A stretch of 35,105 bases of DNA from JAJZMA01 sp021850405 (GCA_027365835.1 DAHXLU010000080.1:1-35105), one strand, 5' to 3'; positions 14,171 through 23,230 are shown, numbered from the stretch's first letter. The notes: generated by a model from the sequence alone, not told the origin. A program made the numbers and translations.

Positions 14171-15754
14171 CTACTTACAGGCTGGTGCGGTTATGGGGGG
14201 AGCAGGGGAGGATGTGGGCAGGAGCACCGGGTGCTTTGTGTGGAAGAAAACAACCGCTCCCGCTGGCTGGTCTATGCATCTCGCCTGCCACCCTGCCTCC
14301 CGGAAGAGGGCGGCTTCCTGGGATGTGAGTGGGACGATGGCGGTGTCTATGTGCCATCGCTCCAGCGTGGCCCGCCAGTTGCTACGCACCAGGTCGATAT
14401 TCAGGTACTGGCCTATGTCATACTGCCCAAAAATTCCAGCCTCCCCATAGATGAAGACCCGTCGTCCATTGGGGATGCGGTAGGCCAGATACCCTCCCCA
14501 GGTCCAGACCGTATAGATGTGGCCCGGTGGGAGAGAGGCAAGGGCATAGGAGGTCGCGCTGACGGGGTAGAGTTTGCCTATCGATTTCGATACGTAAGCA
14601 GGCTGGGTCGTGGGTAGCGCGGCTGCAATTCCGGCCAGCGTTATGACTGCTGCCGGTATGATTACCAGTGGGAGTGGCATGACTGAACGTGCCCTGGGAA
14701 GCGCTCCAGCCTTTCTGGCCAGAGAGCCAGCCTTCACCCTGACTGTTTGCCACATTGGCCATCCATACTTTGCCAACTGGGGTGTAATTACTACGCAAAG
14801 CAGCGACACATTGCGTTGTGCATCCAGTGTCAGGACAGCAAACACCATTGCCAGCACCACATCCAGGTGGTCCAGATCTCTTGCATAGATCCAGAGAACT
14901 ACCAGTAGTATGAATGAGAGTTCAAGGAGCTGGAAAAAAAGATTGTGAAAACTGGGAGATTGCCATTCTACGATTAGCTGGCTGGAGGACCGATAGGTTT
15001 CCAGCAGGTAGGGGTAGATCCCGGGACCAGATGGATTTACAAGAGTCAGTAGAAGGGATCCTGCTGCGGCACCTCCCAGCCAGGGAAGACTCCCATTGTG
15101 ACCCATGTTCATTTTCTTCCAGCGTTCAAACAGCTTGTTGACAAGGAAGAGTGCCATTAGAGCCAGTCCAATGAAGAATCCGGCGTGGACATTGACCCAG
15201 AGCAGTACTAGCGGGGGTAGCAGCACGACTATCCTGCGGTTGCCGCCCCGCCAGGCTGTGAGTACCAGCAAGGTAACTGCAGTAAAGAGCAGGGTGGCAA
15301 TCTGGGCCCGGATCCCAAGGACCTGGCCCGCTATGATGGTTGCGAGGATGATGGCAATTGCGCGCGGGGGGCCGGGAATGTGGTCTTCCTTTGGTATGGC
15401 CATTGCTGCAACGGCGAATGCCAGGGATGCCGCGATACCCGTTAGGAGCATGATGGGGGCAAAGTTTGTCCCTGAGTGGAGCACTGCCATCAGGATGGTG
15501 TAGAGCCACTGCTGTGCAACCCATCCATGTGCGGTAGGCAGGAAACTGAACGGCTCTACCCGGGGGATACCATGCTGCAGTGTGTACTTTCCTATTGCCA
15601 GCTCCCACCACACATCCGGGTTCCGGGGAACCTGTACGGTAATAGGCAGGGTAATTGCCGCTGCAGCAATCACCCATGCGAGTATCCGGCTGCGTGCCAG
15701 CGGTCGGGAGCCTGAATCTGGGAGGGCGTCTACTGAACTGGTCTGGTGCTTCAT
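14171..15754 (-). CDS. Polytopic membrane protein, GT-C-glycosyltransferase-like (paralogue 2)
   Basis: The protein has 527 aa when started at the ATG 15754-15752, which overlaps the TGA of the upstream paralogue as ATGA. An earlier in-frame ATG at 15793 lies inside that paralogue and is less likely. There are about ten transmembrane helices. The first outer loop has D-x-WWELAIGKY followed by PFSF and GWVAQQWLY, a pattern shared by GT-C-fold enzymes that use polyprenyl-linked sugars and related Chloroflexota/Actinobacteria membrane proteins. The C-terminal 110 residues are extracytoplasmic (YTVWTWGGYLAYRIPNGRRV onward) and resemble the soluble tail of that group. Enzyme activity is not shown. 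The product likely works with its overlapping neighbour at the cell surface. Confidence 0.72.
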   Translation of the reverse strand: MKHQTSSVDALPDSGSRPLARSRILAWVIAAAAITLPITVQVPRNPDVWWELAIGKYTLQHGIPRVEPFSFLPTAHGWVAQQWLYTILMAVLHSGTNFAPIMLLTGIAASLAFAVAAMAIPKEDHIPGPPRAIAIILATIIAGQVLGIRAQIATLLFTAVTLLVLTAWRGGNRRIVVLLPPLVLLWVNVHAGFFIGLALMALFLVNKLFERWKKMNMGHNGSLPWLGGAAAGSLLLTLVNPSGPGIYPYLLETYRSSSQLIVEWQSPSFHNLFFQLLELSFILLVVLWIYARDLDHLDVVLAMVFAVLTLDAQRNVSLLCVVITPQLAKYGWPMWQTVRVKAGSLARKAGALPRARSVMPLPLVIIPAAVITLAGIAAALPTTQPAYVSKSIGKLYPVSATSYALASLPPGHIYTVWTWGGYLAYRIPNGRRVFIYGEAGIFGQYDIGQYLNIDLVRSNWRATLERWHIDTAIVPLTSQEAALFREAGWQARCIDQPAGAVVFFHTKHPVLLPTSSPAPPITAPACK

Positions 15755-17466
15755 GCCGATTTGCCCAGCCCATGCTTCCGAAGGGAGATGCATGCAGGCG
15801 TTTGCGGGGGTGGGGCTGCGAGTGCCTGGTGCAGGAGCGCAGTATCACTTCGCCGCACAAATGCAATGTTGAGGGGGTCGTGGTATACCTCCACCCAGTC
15901 CGGGCTTGCCAGCAGCATGGTTGTAAGGGGGGTGTTTTCGTCAAAGAGGATGATATTGGTGCCGGAGGAGACAAGATCCTGGTCCCAGGCCGGAGTATCG
16001 GTGGTGATCGCCTCATACTCGTACAGGGTTGCATTGCCCATGAGCGCGGCATCTCCGAAGATGAATACCTTGTCTCCACGATTGTGGAGTGCCATCGCCA
16101 GGTAGCCTCCTTCCCCGTACTGGTTGAAGACGTGTAGCCTGGGGGGCAGTTCTGCGAGAAAGGATGATGCGCATACAGGGAACTGCCTGGCATAGTAAAG
16201 GGAATCTACACCTGCAGACACGGTGGATGCCGCATGGGCGACTACTCCTGCCGCGGTAGCAAGTATCACAAGTATTGAGAGTGGAATTGCAAGCCGGGGC
16301 AGCTCACTGGGGCTGTGTCCCCTGGCACTGGCTGTGCTGGTTGTATCTCGTGATGACGCCACCGAAACGGTTGGAATCCCGGGACCGGTGGCCGCCGGGC
16401 TGCCTGCTGGTGGGGGTGCAGGGTCCATCTCCTGCAGGGCAGGTATCTTTCGCAGCAGGAGCGAAGCCTGCTCGATCCAGATCGGGGTTACAACAGCCAC
16501 AAAAAGTGCCACATGCCGCACCGACTGCAGCGGCATGATGATAAATCCGATTGAGACCAGTGCATCCCGAATGGTCATTTTGCGGTTTGCGACTGTCATG
16601 ACAACAAAAGAAAGGAGCATGGCAGCAAATGGCCAGATAAAGATCTCATGGAAGTTGGGCGAAAACCACTCGACGATGTATTTTTCCTGGGCTGAAGAGA
16701 ACTGGGTCTGGAATGGATAGAGCAGGATGGAGGGTCCGTATGGATTCAGGATTGATGCCGCAACAATCAGTATTTCGGTCAGGACCAGTAGCCGGATGGG
16801 GACTGTGTTCTGCTCATCCTTGCCAATGAATCTGGCGAGCACGGCGGCCGCGATGAATGCGCCAACAATTAGCGGCTCGGTTATGAAGCCCGGGTGAAGG
16901 TTGGTCCATAGGACTGACAGGGGAACGAGCAGGAGGACAAGCCGTCTGTGTCCCCGGTATGCCAGCTCCAGGATGAGCATGGTTAGGCAGATGAACAGGA
17001 AGGTGATCATCTCGGCACGAGGGCTCCAGATCGGGTCACCTGCCAGTGCTCCCAGCAGTAGCCCCCCCCCAAGGGCAAGGTAGTGAGGCTGTCGCAATCT
17101 CCCACGGATCAGCAGGACGATGAAGCCAGCAAAGATGATCACTGCCATGCCCAGCTCAACGCCACCGAGGCCCATAAGATGGTCCAGCAGCCCAAATAGT
17201 AGCTCGGCTGCCCACTGGGCTATCACCCAGTGCTTCCCCGGGACCGTGTAGGTGTAGGGGTTGGTGGCAATGAGGTGATGGGTGGTCAGCATGGTGTTCG
17301 CATTGGTTATCTGCCACCAGAAATCGGGGTTCCCAATGCGGTTTGTGACCAGTACTGCTATCAGTAACATTCCAACGGTGACCAGCAGGCCGCCCGGTGA
17401 AGCGACGGCCTCCAGGAATGATTTCGGGAAGCCAGGACCAGCTGGCGGTGACGGCGCGTTTGGCAT
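15751..17466 (-). CDS. Polytopic membrane protein, GT-C-glycosyltransferase-like (paralogue 1)
   Basis: The 571-aa paralogue of the downstream protein has the same plan. An N-terminal helix precedes a loop with NPDFWWQITNANTML, then PYTYTVPGKHWVIAQWAAEL. Several helices follow with WSPRAEM and LWTNLHPGF in re-entrant positions, then LNPYGP and EWFSPNFHE. A Pro/Ser/Thr-rich cytoplasmic linker lies at about 345-395, then a last helix and a soluble C-terminal domain (FNQYGEGGYLAMALHNRGDK onward). The Asp-Trp-Trp element and the WSPRAE/EWFSPNFHE motifs recur in the paralogue, so the pair arose by duplication. The ATG at 17466 has only AGG close upstream. A CACAAT box 6 bases before the ATG raises the possibility of a near-leaderless mRNA. 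The substrate is unknown; cell-envelope glycan transfer is a guess from fold class. Confidence 0.72.
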   Translation of the reverse strand: MPNAPSPPAGPGFPKSFLEAVASPGGLLVTVGMLLIAVLVTNRIGNPDFWWQITNANTMLTTHHLIATNPYTYTVPGKHWVIAQWAAELLFGLLDHLMGLGGVELGMAVIIFAGFIVLLIRGRLRQPHYLALGGGLLLGALAGDPIWSPRAEMITFLFICLTMLILELAYRGHRRLVLLLVPLSVLWTNLHPGFITEPLIVGAFIAAAVLARFIGKDEQNTVPIRLLVLTEILIVAASILNPYGPSILLYPFQTQFSSAQEKYIVEWFSPNFHEIFIWPFAAMLLSFVVMTVANRKMTIRDALVSIGFIIMPLQSVRHVALFVAVVTPIWIEQASLLLRKIPALQEMDPAPPPAGSPAATGPGIPTVSVASSRDTTSTASARGHSPSELPRLAIPLSILVILATAAGVVAHAASTVSAGVDSLYYARQFPVCASSFLAELPPRLHVFNQYGEGGYLAMALHNRGDKVFIFGDAALMGNATLYEYEAITTDTPAWDQDLVSSGTNIILFDENTPLTTMLLASPDWVEVYHDPLNIAFVRRSDTALLHQALAAPPPQTPACISLRKHGLGKSA

Positions 17467-17607
17467 CAGCCTATTGTGCCCGTTTGGGCGACCGGAGGGA
17501 AGCCTGGGGTTGGCTGCGGCTTTGCGGTAAGCGAGAGTTGGCTCCGGTGGTTTTTGCTGGTCACCCTGCCTGGTTTTGGGGGGTTATGTGGATCCCACCG
17601 GAGCATC

Positions 17608-17658
17608 AAAAAGCTGCGCTGCCCCTCGGACAATCCAGCCTGCAGGTGCGCGCAGCTT
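17608..17658 (-). terminator. Long-loop hairpin with T-run after the two-helix membrane protein gene
   Basis: On the minus strand AAGCTGCGC (17658-17650) pairs perfectly with GCGCAGCTT (17619-17611), giving a 9-bp stem. The second arm runs directly into a TTTTT stretch. The 30-nt loop is large but contains a palindromic CCTGCAGG. It is positioned to end transcripts of the 18803-17681 gene group before the GT-C-like genes. Confidence 0.45.
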
Positions 17659-17680
17659 GTGCCAGGTAAACCCAGGGCCC

Positions 17681-18301
17681 CTACGAGTCGCGTCCGATGC
17701 GACCCCGGATGGCCACCGTGTTGGACGCTACCTGTCCCAGTTCAGGGTCTTCCTTCCAGGCTGTGAAGCACTCAAAAAAAGCGTCCTGGGGGGTGTGGCT
17801 ACCCAGAAACATGGCGATGTCATCGGTGGACAGCTCAGATCGCACGTTTAATGCGCGTACCAGTCTCTCTCCCTGGAGCATCCTGAGCCGTCTGGAGTCA
17901 CGCATCCACAGAACTGCCAGCAGTCCTACACAGCAAAAGCCAGTCGCTCCCAGAACCAGGGACATCGTCCGTACAATCTGGACGCCCAGCTCACCATGCA
18001 GCGCAAGGATACCAATAGTCAGCACGACACTGGTGATCAGCAACGCTAGGCCTATCCGCTGTACCCTTCCTCTGCGTCGGAGGTTCCCCTGCTGGTGTTC
18101 GAAATTTTCACAAAGGCGTACCACGCTTGGCGAGGCAGCGAGAACCTGCTCCGGGGTCAGGCCGCCCTGGGATCGCTCGCGAACCACCCTGGCAGGATGC
18201 TGCTCTGCTGGTGTTGCTGTGCTCTCAAGCAGGGAGGACCGGAGATCACCCAGATCCAGACCCTCCATTCCCAGGTGCTGGGACTTTCTTTCAGAACTCA
18301 T
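17681..18301 (-). CDS. Two-helix membrane protein, 206 aa, unknown
   Basis: A polar N-terminal half (1-80) is followed by two transmembrane helices at about 84-104 (LALLITSVVLTIGILAL) and 110-132 (MSLVLGATGFCCVGLLAVLW). A basic cytoplasmic tail begins RDSRRLRMLQGERLVRALN. The helices form a tight hairpin with both termini in the cytoplasm. The ATG at 18301 has GAGG 7 bases upstream. It lies 97 bp downstream of the CheY-like regulator on the same strand, so it may be co-transcribed with it and act as its membrane target. The family is not recognised. Confidence 0.7.
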   Translation of the reverse strand: MSSERKSQHLGMEGLDLGDLRSSLLESTATPAEQHPARVVRERSQGGLTPEQVLAASPSVVRLCENFEHQQGNLRRRGRVQRIGLALLITSVVLTIGILALHGELGVQIVRTMSLVLGATGFCCVGLLAVLWMRDSRRLRMLQGERLVRALNVRSELSTDDIAMFLGSHTPQDAFFECFTAWKEDPELGQVASNTVAIRGRIGRDS

Positions 18302-18398
18302 CTCGATACCTCATTTTTGATCCCTGTATAGTTTTGGACGCTCCTGACGTATTGGCGGCAAGGGGTTGGCTTACTGAAAGCCTGGGTGAGGCGGACTC

Positions 18399-18803
18399 TC
18401 ATGAGCCTGGCATACCAACGGCATGGGAAGATACCTCAACTATCATTCGCTCGATTGTGTCTTTGAGTACGTTTGCGTCAAACGGCTTGTTCATGAACGT
18501 TATCCCTCCGAGCGCCATGACGCTGCGTACTGAATCGTCCTCTGTCCGTGCCGTGAGGAGCACCACCGGAGTGTGGGCAAATTCGTCCAGTTTGCGGAGT
18601 TCGCGACATAGGGTTAGCCCGCTCACGATGGGCATCATGATGTCTGTCAGCACAAGGTCGGGATGCCACTCCTTGGCGATCTCCAGTCCTTCGGCCCCGT
18701 TCTCTGCCAGACGGCTCTCGTGGCCAAAAATGCGCATATGCAATTCCAGCAGTTTGCGCAGCGTAGGGTCGTCTTCCACCACCAATATCTTTCTTGCCGG
18801 CAT
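18399..18803 (-). CDS. CheY-like single-domain response regulator
   Basis: The protein has 134 aa from the ATG at 18803, which has AGGAG 8 bases upstream. The frame extends 30 codons further up, but that part is not protein-like. It is a receiver domain only: acidic pocket VEDD (9-12), phospho-acceptor Asp 54 (LTDIMMP), Thr 84 (LLTAR) and Lys 106 (MNKPF). The usual G-A-x-D/G-Y/F stretch before the Lys reads LGGITFMNKPF, an uncommon variant that could change partner choice. No output domain and no adjacent kinase are present. The nearest kinases are the DegS-like protein (19391, opposite strand) and the HisKA kinase (12696). Confidence 0.9.
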   Translation of the reverse strand: MPARKILVVEDDPTLRKLLELHMRIFGHESRLAENGAEGLEIAKEWHPDLVLTDIMMPIVSGLTLCRELRKLDEFAHTPVVLLTARTEDDSVRSVMALGGITFMNKPFDANVLKDTIERMIVEVSSHAVGMPGS

Positions 18804-18969
18804 CACTTTTCTCCTGTGCTGGAGCATCCCACTCCGGTGGCACATACCATAAGTTAGTTCTACTCCCAGCCGCTGCCCAGGTGGGCAATGCAACAGCCTT
18901 GTGACATGAGATCATAAGAACGCTAGATGGTTGATACGCGTAGTGACAGATTGTCGGAAGGAGGCTTGA

Positions 18970-19236
18970 ATGCGGGCGCAGTTTTTTGTTCGTAAAGCCC
19001 CGGAGGGGGAGCGCTGCACCTACCGGGTTGAGGATTATCTCGTTGGGCCAGTCGAAGACGTTGCAGCCAGGCAGGAGGTGCTCTCTGGCAGATGGACTGA
19101 CAAGGGGGGGCGGCAGGTCCAGCCCGGTGAGGTGGTCTACATTTCGGACCTGTTTTACACCTGGGAGGAGGGTGAATGGCACCTGGTGCCTCCCGGGCCG
19201 TTCGCCGATGGCTTGTATCGCCTCGCCAGAGGCTGA
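18970..19236 (+). CDS. Small hypothetical protein, 88 aa
   Basis: The ATG at 18970 has an excellent Shine-Dalgarno sequence (GGAAGGAGG) 6 bases upstream. The protein is soluble and appears beta-rich with many Trp/Tyr (WTDKGGRQVQPGEVVYISDL, then FYTWEEGEWHLVPPGP), which suggests a small barrel or SH3-like fold. It is divergent from the CheY-like regulator (167 bp apart) and 154 bp upstream of the DegS-like kinase. No family is recognised. Confidence 0.75.
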   Translation: MRAQFFVRKAPEGERCTYRVEDYLVGPVEDVAARQEVLSGRWTDKGGRQVQPGEVVYISDLFYTWEEGEWHLVPPGPFADGLYRLARG

Positions 19237-19325
19237 CTCCTGCTGGATGGAGTTGGCCCGGGCGCAGTCAGTACCAGGCTGGTGTCCGGGGCCACTGTCA
19301 GAGGCCACTGTAACAGGCCCGTGTG

Positions 19326-19354
19326 TCGGTCGACCCGCTGATTGCAGGTATGAT
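19326..19354 (+). promoter_or_regulatory. Candidate promoter of the DegS-like kinase
   Basis: A good -10 box TATGAT (19349-19354) lies 36 bases before the GTG start. The region 17-18 bases upstream (19326-19331, TCGGTC) is a poor -35. A transcript from about 19361 would have a leader of about 30 bases that includes the GGAGGGG Shine-Dalgarno sequence. Confidence 0.35.
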
Positions 19355-19390
19355 CATTATTTATGAAGAGGCTGTTGCTGGAGGGGCAGA

Positions 19391-20455
19391 GTGTCGGTGT
19401 CGGTTGAGAACAAGCTGGCCGTAAACCCGTCAGCGATAGCTGGAGTACGGTTTCTTATCAGCCGCCGGATAGAGGAGCTGGAGAATTCTGCAGCCAAGCA
19501 GGAAGCGCGCCTGCTAAGTGCAAGTCAGCGGCGAGGTGAACTGAGGGAAAAACTGGCAGCAGCCGAAACCCTTTGCAAGCACGTACTCGGCAACCTGTCC
19601 AAACTGTCGCCAGCCGAGGTGGAAGAGGCATTCACCAGCCTGGCGAATGCACGGGGTGATATGGCAGCCCTTGAGGAATCCTTTGGCGACATAGGGTCCC
19701 GGATCGCCGACATGCGTGCGGAGCAGGAGGTGTTGCGCCAGATCCAGAGGAGTATGGATGATCTTTCAGCCGGGGCTGGTACCGTTCCCGGAAAGGCTGC
19801 GCGTCCGGCTTCCAGACAGGCGTTCCAGATGATAGAGGAAGAGCGGATGCGCATTGCGCGTGACGTGCATGATGGCCCAGCGCAGGCACTGGCGAATCTG
19901 GTGCTGCAGGCTGAAATACTCGAGCGCCTAATGAAGAAGAGCCCGACACTGGTGGAGAAGGAGCTCATTGATTTCAAGGACGGGGTGCGGGGGGTTCTCG
20001 ACGACACGAGGAGGCTGATTTTCGATCTGCGGCCCATGACACTGGACGATCTTGGCCTGGTGCCAACACTGCGGAAGTTCCTGAAAGACTATGAAGCCCA
20101 GAACCACATAACCACCCATCTTCGGGTGGTGGGCGAGGAGGTGCGGCTGCCAGACACCTACGAGCCTACGATTTTCCGGATCATTCAGGAGGCGCTCAAC
20201 AATGTCTGGAAGCATGCACGTGCGGATGTTGTTGAGGTGATCATTACCTTTGAGAAGGAGCGCGTCACCGCGATCGTCAAGGACAACGGGACTGGTTTTG
20301 ACATCTCGGCAGCGGAATCCCGATCAGATGGCCCCCGCAGTCTAGGGCTTACTTCCATGCGCGAGCGAGCCGAGCTGGAGAAAGGCTCCATCTCGATAAG
20401 GTCACAGGTCGGAGTTGGCACAGAGGTAAAGGTGGTATTTGAGCTAGAGGGATGA
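19391..20455 (+). CDS. Cytosolic DegS/NarL-type sensor histidine kinase
   Basis: The 354-aa protein has no membrane segment. Residues 1-125 are mostly coiled coil (sensor part, as in DegS). The HisKA_3 dimerisation domain contains MIEEERMRIARDVHDGPAQA, with phospho-His 160 and the DGPAQ motif found in DegS-type kinases. LIFDLRPMTLDDLGLVPTL is the typical second helix region. The HATPase domain has IFRIIQEALNNVWKHA (N-box), KDNGTGFD (G1) and LGLTSMRERAEL (G2). The start is GTG (19391) with GGAGGGG 5-6 bases before. The expected partner is a NarL/DegU-type regulator, which is absent from the window; the lone CheY-like receiver across the promoter region is one candidate. Such kinases usually sense internal signals. 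Confidence 0.92.
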   Translation: MSVSVENKLAVNPSAIAGVRFLISRRIEELENSAAKQEARLLSASQRRGELREKLAAAETLCKHVLGNLSKLSPAEVEEAFTSLANARGDMAALEESFGDIGSRIADMRAEQEVLRQIQRSMDDLSAGAGTVPGKAARPASRQAFQMIEEERMRIARDVHDGPAQALANLVLQAEILERLMKKSPTLVEKELIDFKDGVRGVLDDTRRLIFDLRPMTLDDLGLVPTLRKFLKDYEAQNHITTHLRVVGEEVRLPDTYEPTIFRIIQEALNNVWKHARADVVEVIITFEKERVTAIVKDNGTGFDISAAESRSDGPRSLGLTSMRERAELEKGSISIRSQVGVGTEVKVVFELEG

Positions 20456-20591
20456 TAGCGTTTCGGTATGACCGGCGTGCCAGTCGACAGGGACTGGATC
20501 TGCAGGGGCCCGTAAGGGCCGGCCAGAGGGATGGCTATCCAGACGAGCGCTCCCTCCATTGCTTCCGGGGGGTGGTTGGCCGGGGGAGGAA

Positions 20592-21257
20592 GTGACCCAT
20601 TTTACGCTGGCGACGGACTTTGATGGCACTATTGCCAGCCAGGGCACGGTGAATTCGTCAACCATCAGGGCGCTGGAGACATGGCGTGCCCGGGGTAACA
20701 GCCTGTTTCTGGTTACAGGCAGGACCATGGCCAGTCTCACTGCCACCTTCGATCGCATAGACCTGTTTGACTGTGTGGTTGCAGAGAATGGCGGTGTGCT
20801 GCACTGGCCAGCCAGGGGTGCCCAGGCTGACAGCCGGCTGGCGGATCCTCCATCTGCCGCGTTCGTTACTGCCCTGGATGAGGCTGGAGTGGTTCCACTC
20901 GTGCGCGGTCATGTGCTGCTTGCCACTATTGATGTTCATGCGTCTACTGTGGTGAATCTCATCGAGCAGCATGGACTGGATCTTCAGCTGGCGTTCAACA
21001 AGGGCGCCTTGATGCTGCTGCCACCTGGGGTGACCAAGGAGTCGGGTCTTTCTGCTGCGCTGGAACAGCTGGGGTTGACCTGGGACCACGTGATAGCGGT
21101 AGGAGATGCCGAGAACGATCTGACGATGCTGCGCCGGGCATGGCGCTCGGTGGCGGTCGCCAATGCATTGCCCAGTGTAAGGGGGGTAGTTGATCGCGTT
21201 GTTCCAGGCACGCACGGGGAGGGGGTGGCACAGGCCATGGAGCTGTTCCCGGGGTAG
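20592..21257 (+). CDS. HAD-superfamily phosphatase (Cof/HAD-IIB type)
   Basis: The protein has about 221 aa if started at GTG 20592 (MTHFTLATDFDGTIA). A TTG 11 codons earlier keeps the frame but has no ribosome-binding site, while GGGGGAGG sits immediately before the GTG, though unusually close. Motif I is DFDGTI, motif II LVTGRT, motif III the Lys of GVTKESGL, and motif IV AVGDAENDLTM; all catalytic residues are present. The cap lies between motifs II and III, which is the C2 (IIB) arrangement seen in Cof hydrolases and sugar-phosphate phosphatases. AENGG after motif II is typical of Cof, sucrose- and mannosyl-phosphoglycerate phosphatases. The substrate is not predictable, but the convergent MalQ neighbour makes a sugar phosphate reasonable. 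Confidence 0.88.
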   Translation: MTHFTLATDFDGTIASQGTVNSSTIRALETWRARGNSLFLVTGRTMASLTATFDRIDLFDCVVAENGGVLHWPARGAQADSRLADPPSAAFVTALDEAGVVPLVRGHVLLATIDVHASTVVNLIEQHGLDLQLAFNKGALMLLPPGVTKESGLSAALEQLGLTWDHVIAVGDAENDLTMLRRAWRSVAVANALPSVRGVVDRVVPGTHGEGVAQAMELFPG

Positions 21258-21373
21258 GCGCAGGCAGGCTGGACACGGTAGTCAGCTGCCGCTATCTCCA
21301 GGGATCGAGTGGTTGAGCTGATGAGGAACGAAGAGGAGCCGCGGTTGTGTAGAGGGACAGCAGCGCATGGCTG

Positions 21374-23230
21374 TCAGGTGGAAACTGGTGCAGCCTGTTT
21401 GGCCAATGCGGCCATGACCTGGCGCGGAAGTGGTTCGTCTGGGAGCCTTTCCACTGATACAGGATAAGGTGCTGACCAGTTGGCGCGCACGGTGCTGGTT
21501 GTGCCAGGCAGGTTGGGCCTGCGCGTTATTCCAAGGCAGTCCTCAAGTGAGGCTGCGGCCATTGTGGGAGCAGCGGCACGCAGGGCCTGGTGCATTCCGA
21601 TTACAGTTTCAGAGACGGTTTTGTCTCCCGGGCAGATAGCGTTGGTGCATGCCAGTAGCGCGCGGTTGATATCCGGGTCAGGGGTAAGTCCTGCGGCTAG
21701 CTGGTCTGCTACATCCTCCCCAGTGATTACACCTGCGATCGTTGGTAGGTCGTGGGTAGAGACGGCACCAAGCGTCAGGCAGCCCTCCCGGCTCCATGCA
21801 TCGCGTTCAGGGCGGTCAAACCAGGCAAGCTTGTACCGGACAATACCCCGATCGTCGAGCGCCTCGCGTACCGCAGGTTCAACCGTTCCCAGGTCTTCGC
21901 CGACAATAACGGCATCTGCCTCGTGGCTCAGAATGGCAAGACTGTCGAGCAGCATTTCGTAGGGATATGACAGGTAGGCTCCCTCTGTGGCTGGGGCGCC
22001 ATTGGGGATGCAGTACAGCCGCCAGAGCCCCATTACATGGTCTATACGGATCCCACGGCCCAGCCTCAGCATTGCACCAACACTTTCCCGCAGGAGTGCT
22101 GCCCCATTCCGAAAGATCATCGCTGGATCTGGTGGTTCCACTGTCCAGTCCTGGCCCCTGGGGGAAAAGGTGTCTGGCGGTGCCCCGATGGAAAATCCAT
22201 GGAGGAAATCGTTTTGCCAGCGCCAGGCATCTGCGCCTCCTGGGTCCACCCCGACGGGAAAGTCGTGGATAAGTGGGTAGGTAGAGCTTACCGAGGCCAG
22301 TTGACGGTGGAGTTGCCACTGGATCCACATGTGAAAGGTGATCTCTTGCTCATGTGCTGCCAGAAAGGAGTTGCGAAAGTGGCTGTTGGTGACTCCAAGA
22401 GCAGCAGGCCAGCTTCGCCAGTCCTGGCCGAAATAGGTTGCCAGGCAGGAGAATATTCCAAATTGCCGCAAGGGCTCCCCTGCCCTGGCACAGAACTGGC
22501 TGAAGGAAGCATCGCTTGCGCTATGTGAAAACAGGTGCCAGAGCGCCCGGAGCTGCAAACGCCACGCCTGGTCACGCTCGATTGCGGGAGTCTGGTTCAG
22601 TGCCTTGCCCGCCTCCAGCCAGGGCTCATTATCTGTCGGTACCAGGGCCTTATGGTCACTGATCGTTGCGGGGTCGAGATGAAGAGGGTTGAGAAAACGG
22701 CGGGAGGATGGGAAATATGGGCTGCTTTCTATGGGAACAACCGGGGTTGGCGCGCCCACTGGTGCAAGGACAAGGAAGCTTGCACCCAGGGATGAGGCCC
22801 ACTGCGCCACCTGCCCAACATCGAAGAATCGCCCGTAGCCAGTTCCTGCCTCGCCCCGCAATGCGTACGCTTGCAGGGAAAGGCCGAAGCTGTTTTCAAG
22901 CAGTTTGGGCATGGCACACCGGGTTGGAACTGCCCAGAGCGGAGCCGGGGAGCCATCGGCAAGCTGGAGCATGTAGAAGCCGGGTGACAGGCCCGCTTTA
23001 TACTCCTGCTCGTGGATCGCACGTCCATGCGCGGTAGAGAGCTGACTGCCTGATGGCAGTGAGAGCGGTTCGTGCGCGCATGTCCGGTAGCACGGGCTGC
23101 TGGCTGCAGCGTGTGCTGCCATGGTCGCGCGCAGGGAGTCGACTGTATCCGGATTGGAACGCACCCAGTTGCCCCTTGCATCGGCAAACCCTTCGCTCAC
23201 CACCGGGGTGAAACTGTACTGGTTCAGCAT
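21374..23230 (-). CDS. malQ: 4-alpha-glucanotransferase (amylomaltase, GH77)
   Basis: The 618-aa cytoplasmic enzyme transfers alpha-1,4-glucan segments between maltodextrins. The GH77 landmarks are all visible. SPYFPSSRRFLNPLHLDP contains the substrate-binding loop. The nucleophile is Asp 397 in GIRIDHVMGLWRLYCIP, the acid/base is Glu 445 in VIVGEDLGTV, and the third acidic residue is Asp 494 in STHDLPT. Residues 1-100 form an N-terminal extension with strands (GFYMLQLADG), like the longer enterobacterial/actinobacterial MalQ proteins and unlike the 500-aa Thermus type. The ATG at 23230 has GAAGGG about 7 bases upstream. It is convergent with the HAD phosphatase. It probably serves glycogen or maltodextrin turnover; no other glycogen gene is in view. 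Confidence 0.92.
   Translation of the reverse strand: MLNQYSFTPVVSEGFADARGNWVRSNPDTVDSLRATMAAHAAASSPCYRTCAHEPLSLPSGSQLSTAHGRAIHEQEYKAGLSPGFYMLQLADGSPAPLWAVPTRCAMPKLLENSFGLSLQAYALRGEAGTGYGRFFDVGQVAQWASSLGASFLVLAPVGAPTPVVPIESSPYFPSSRRFLNPLHLDPATISDHKALVPTDNEPWLEAGKALNQTPAIERDQAWRLQLRALWHLFSHSASDASFSQFCARAGEPLRQFGIFSCLATYFGQDWRSWPAALGVTNSHFRNSFLAAHEQEITFHMWIQWQLHRQLASVSSTYPLIHDFPVGVDPGGADAWRWQNDFLHGFSIGAPPDTFSPRGQDWTVEPPDPAMIFRNGAALLRESVGAMLRLGRGIRIDHVMGLWRLYCIPNGAPATEGAYLSYPYEMLLDSLAILSHEADAVIVGEDLGTVEPAVREALDDRGIVRYKLAWFDRPERDAWSREGCLTLGAVSTHDLPTIAGVITGEDVADQLAAGLTPDPDINRALLACTNAICPGDKTVSETVIGMHQALRAAAPTMAAASLEDCLGITRRPNLPGTTSTVRANWSAPYPVSVERLPDEPLPRQVMAALAKQAAPVST

Noticed and set aside
14150..14177. 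TTGACA - 16 bp - TACTTA promoter on the plus strand
   Set aside because: It points into the antisense of the GT-C-like gene with no plus-strand gene downstream. It is more likely a chance match, although an antisense RNA is not excluded.
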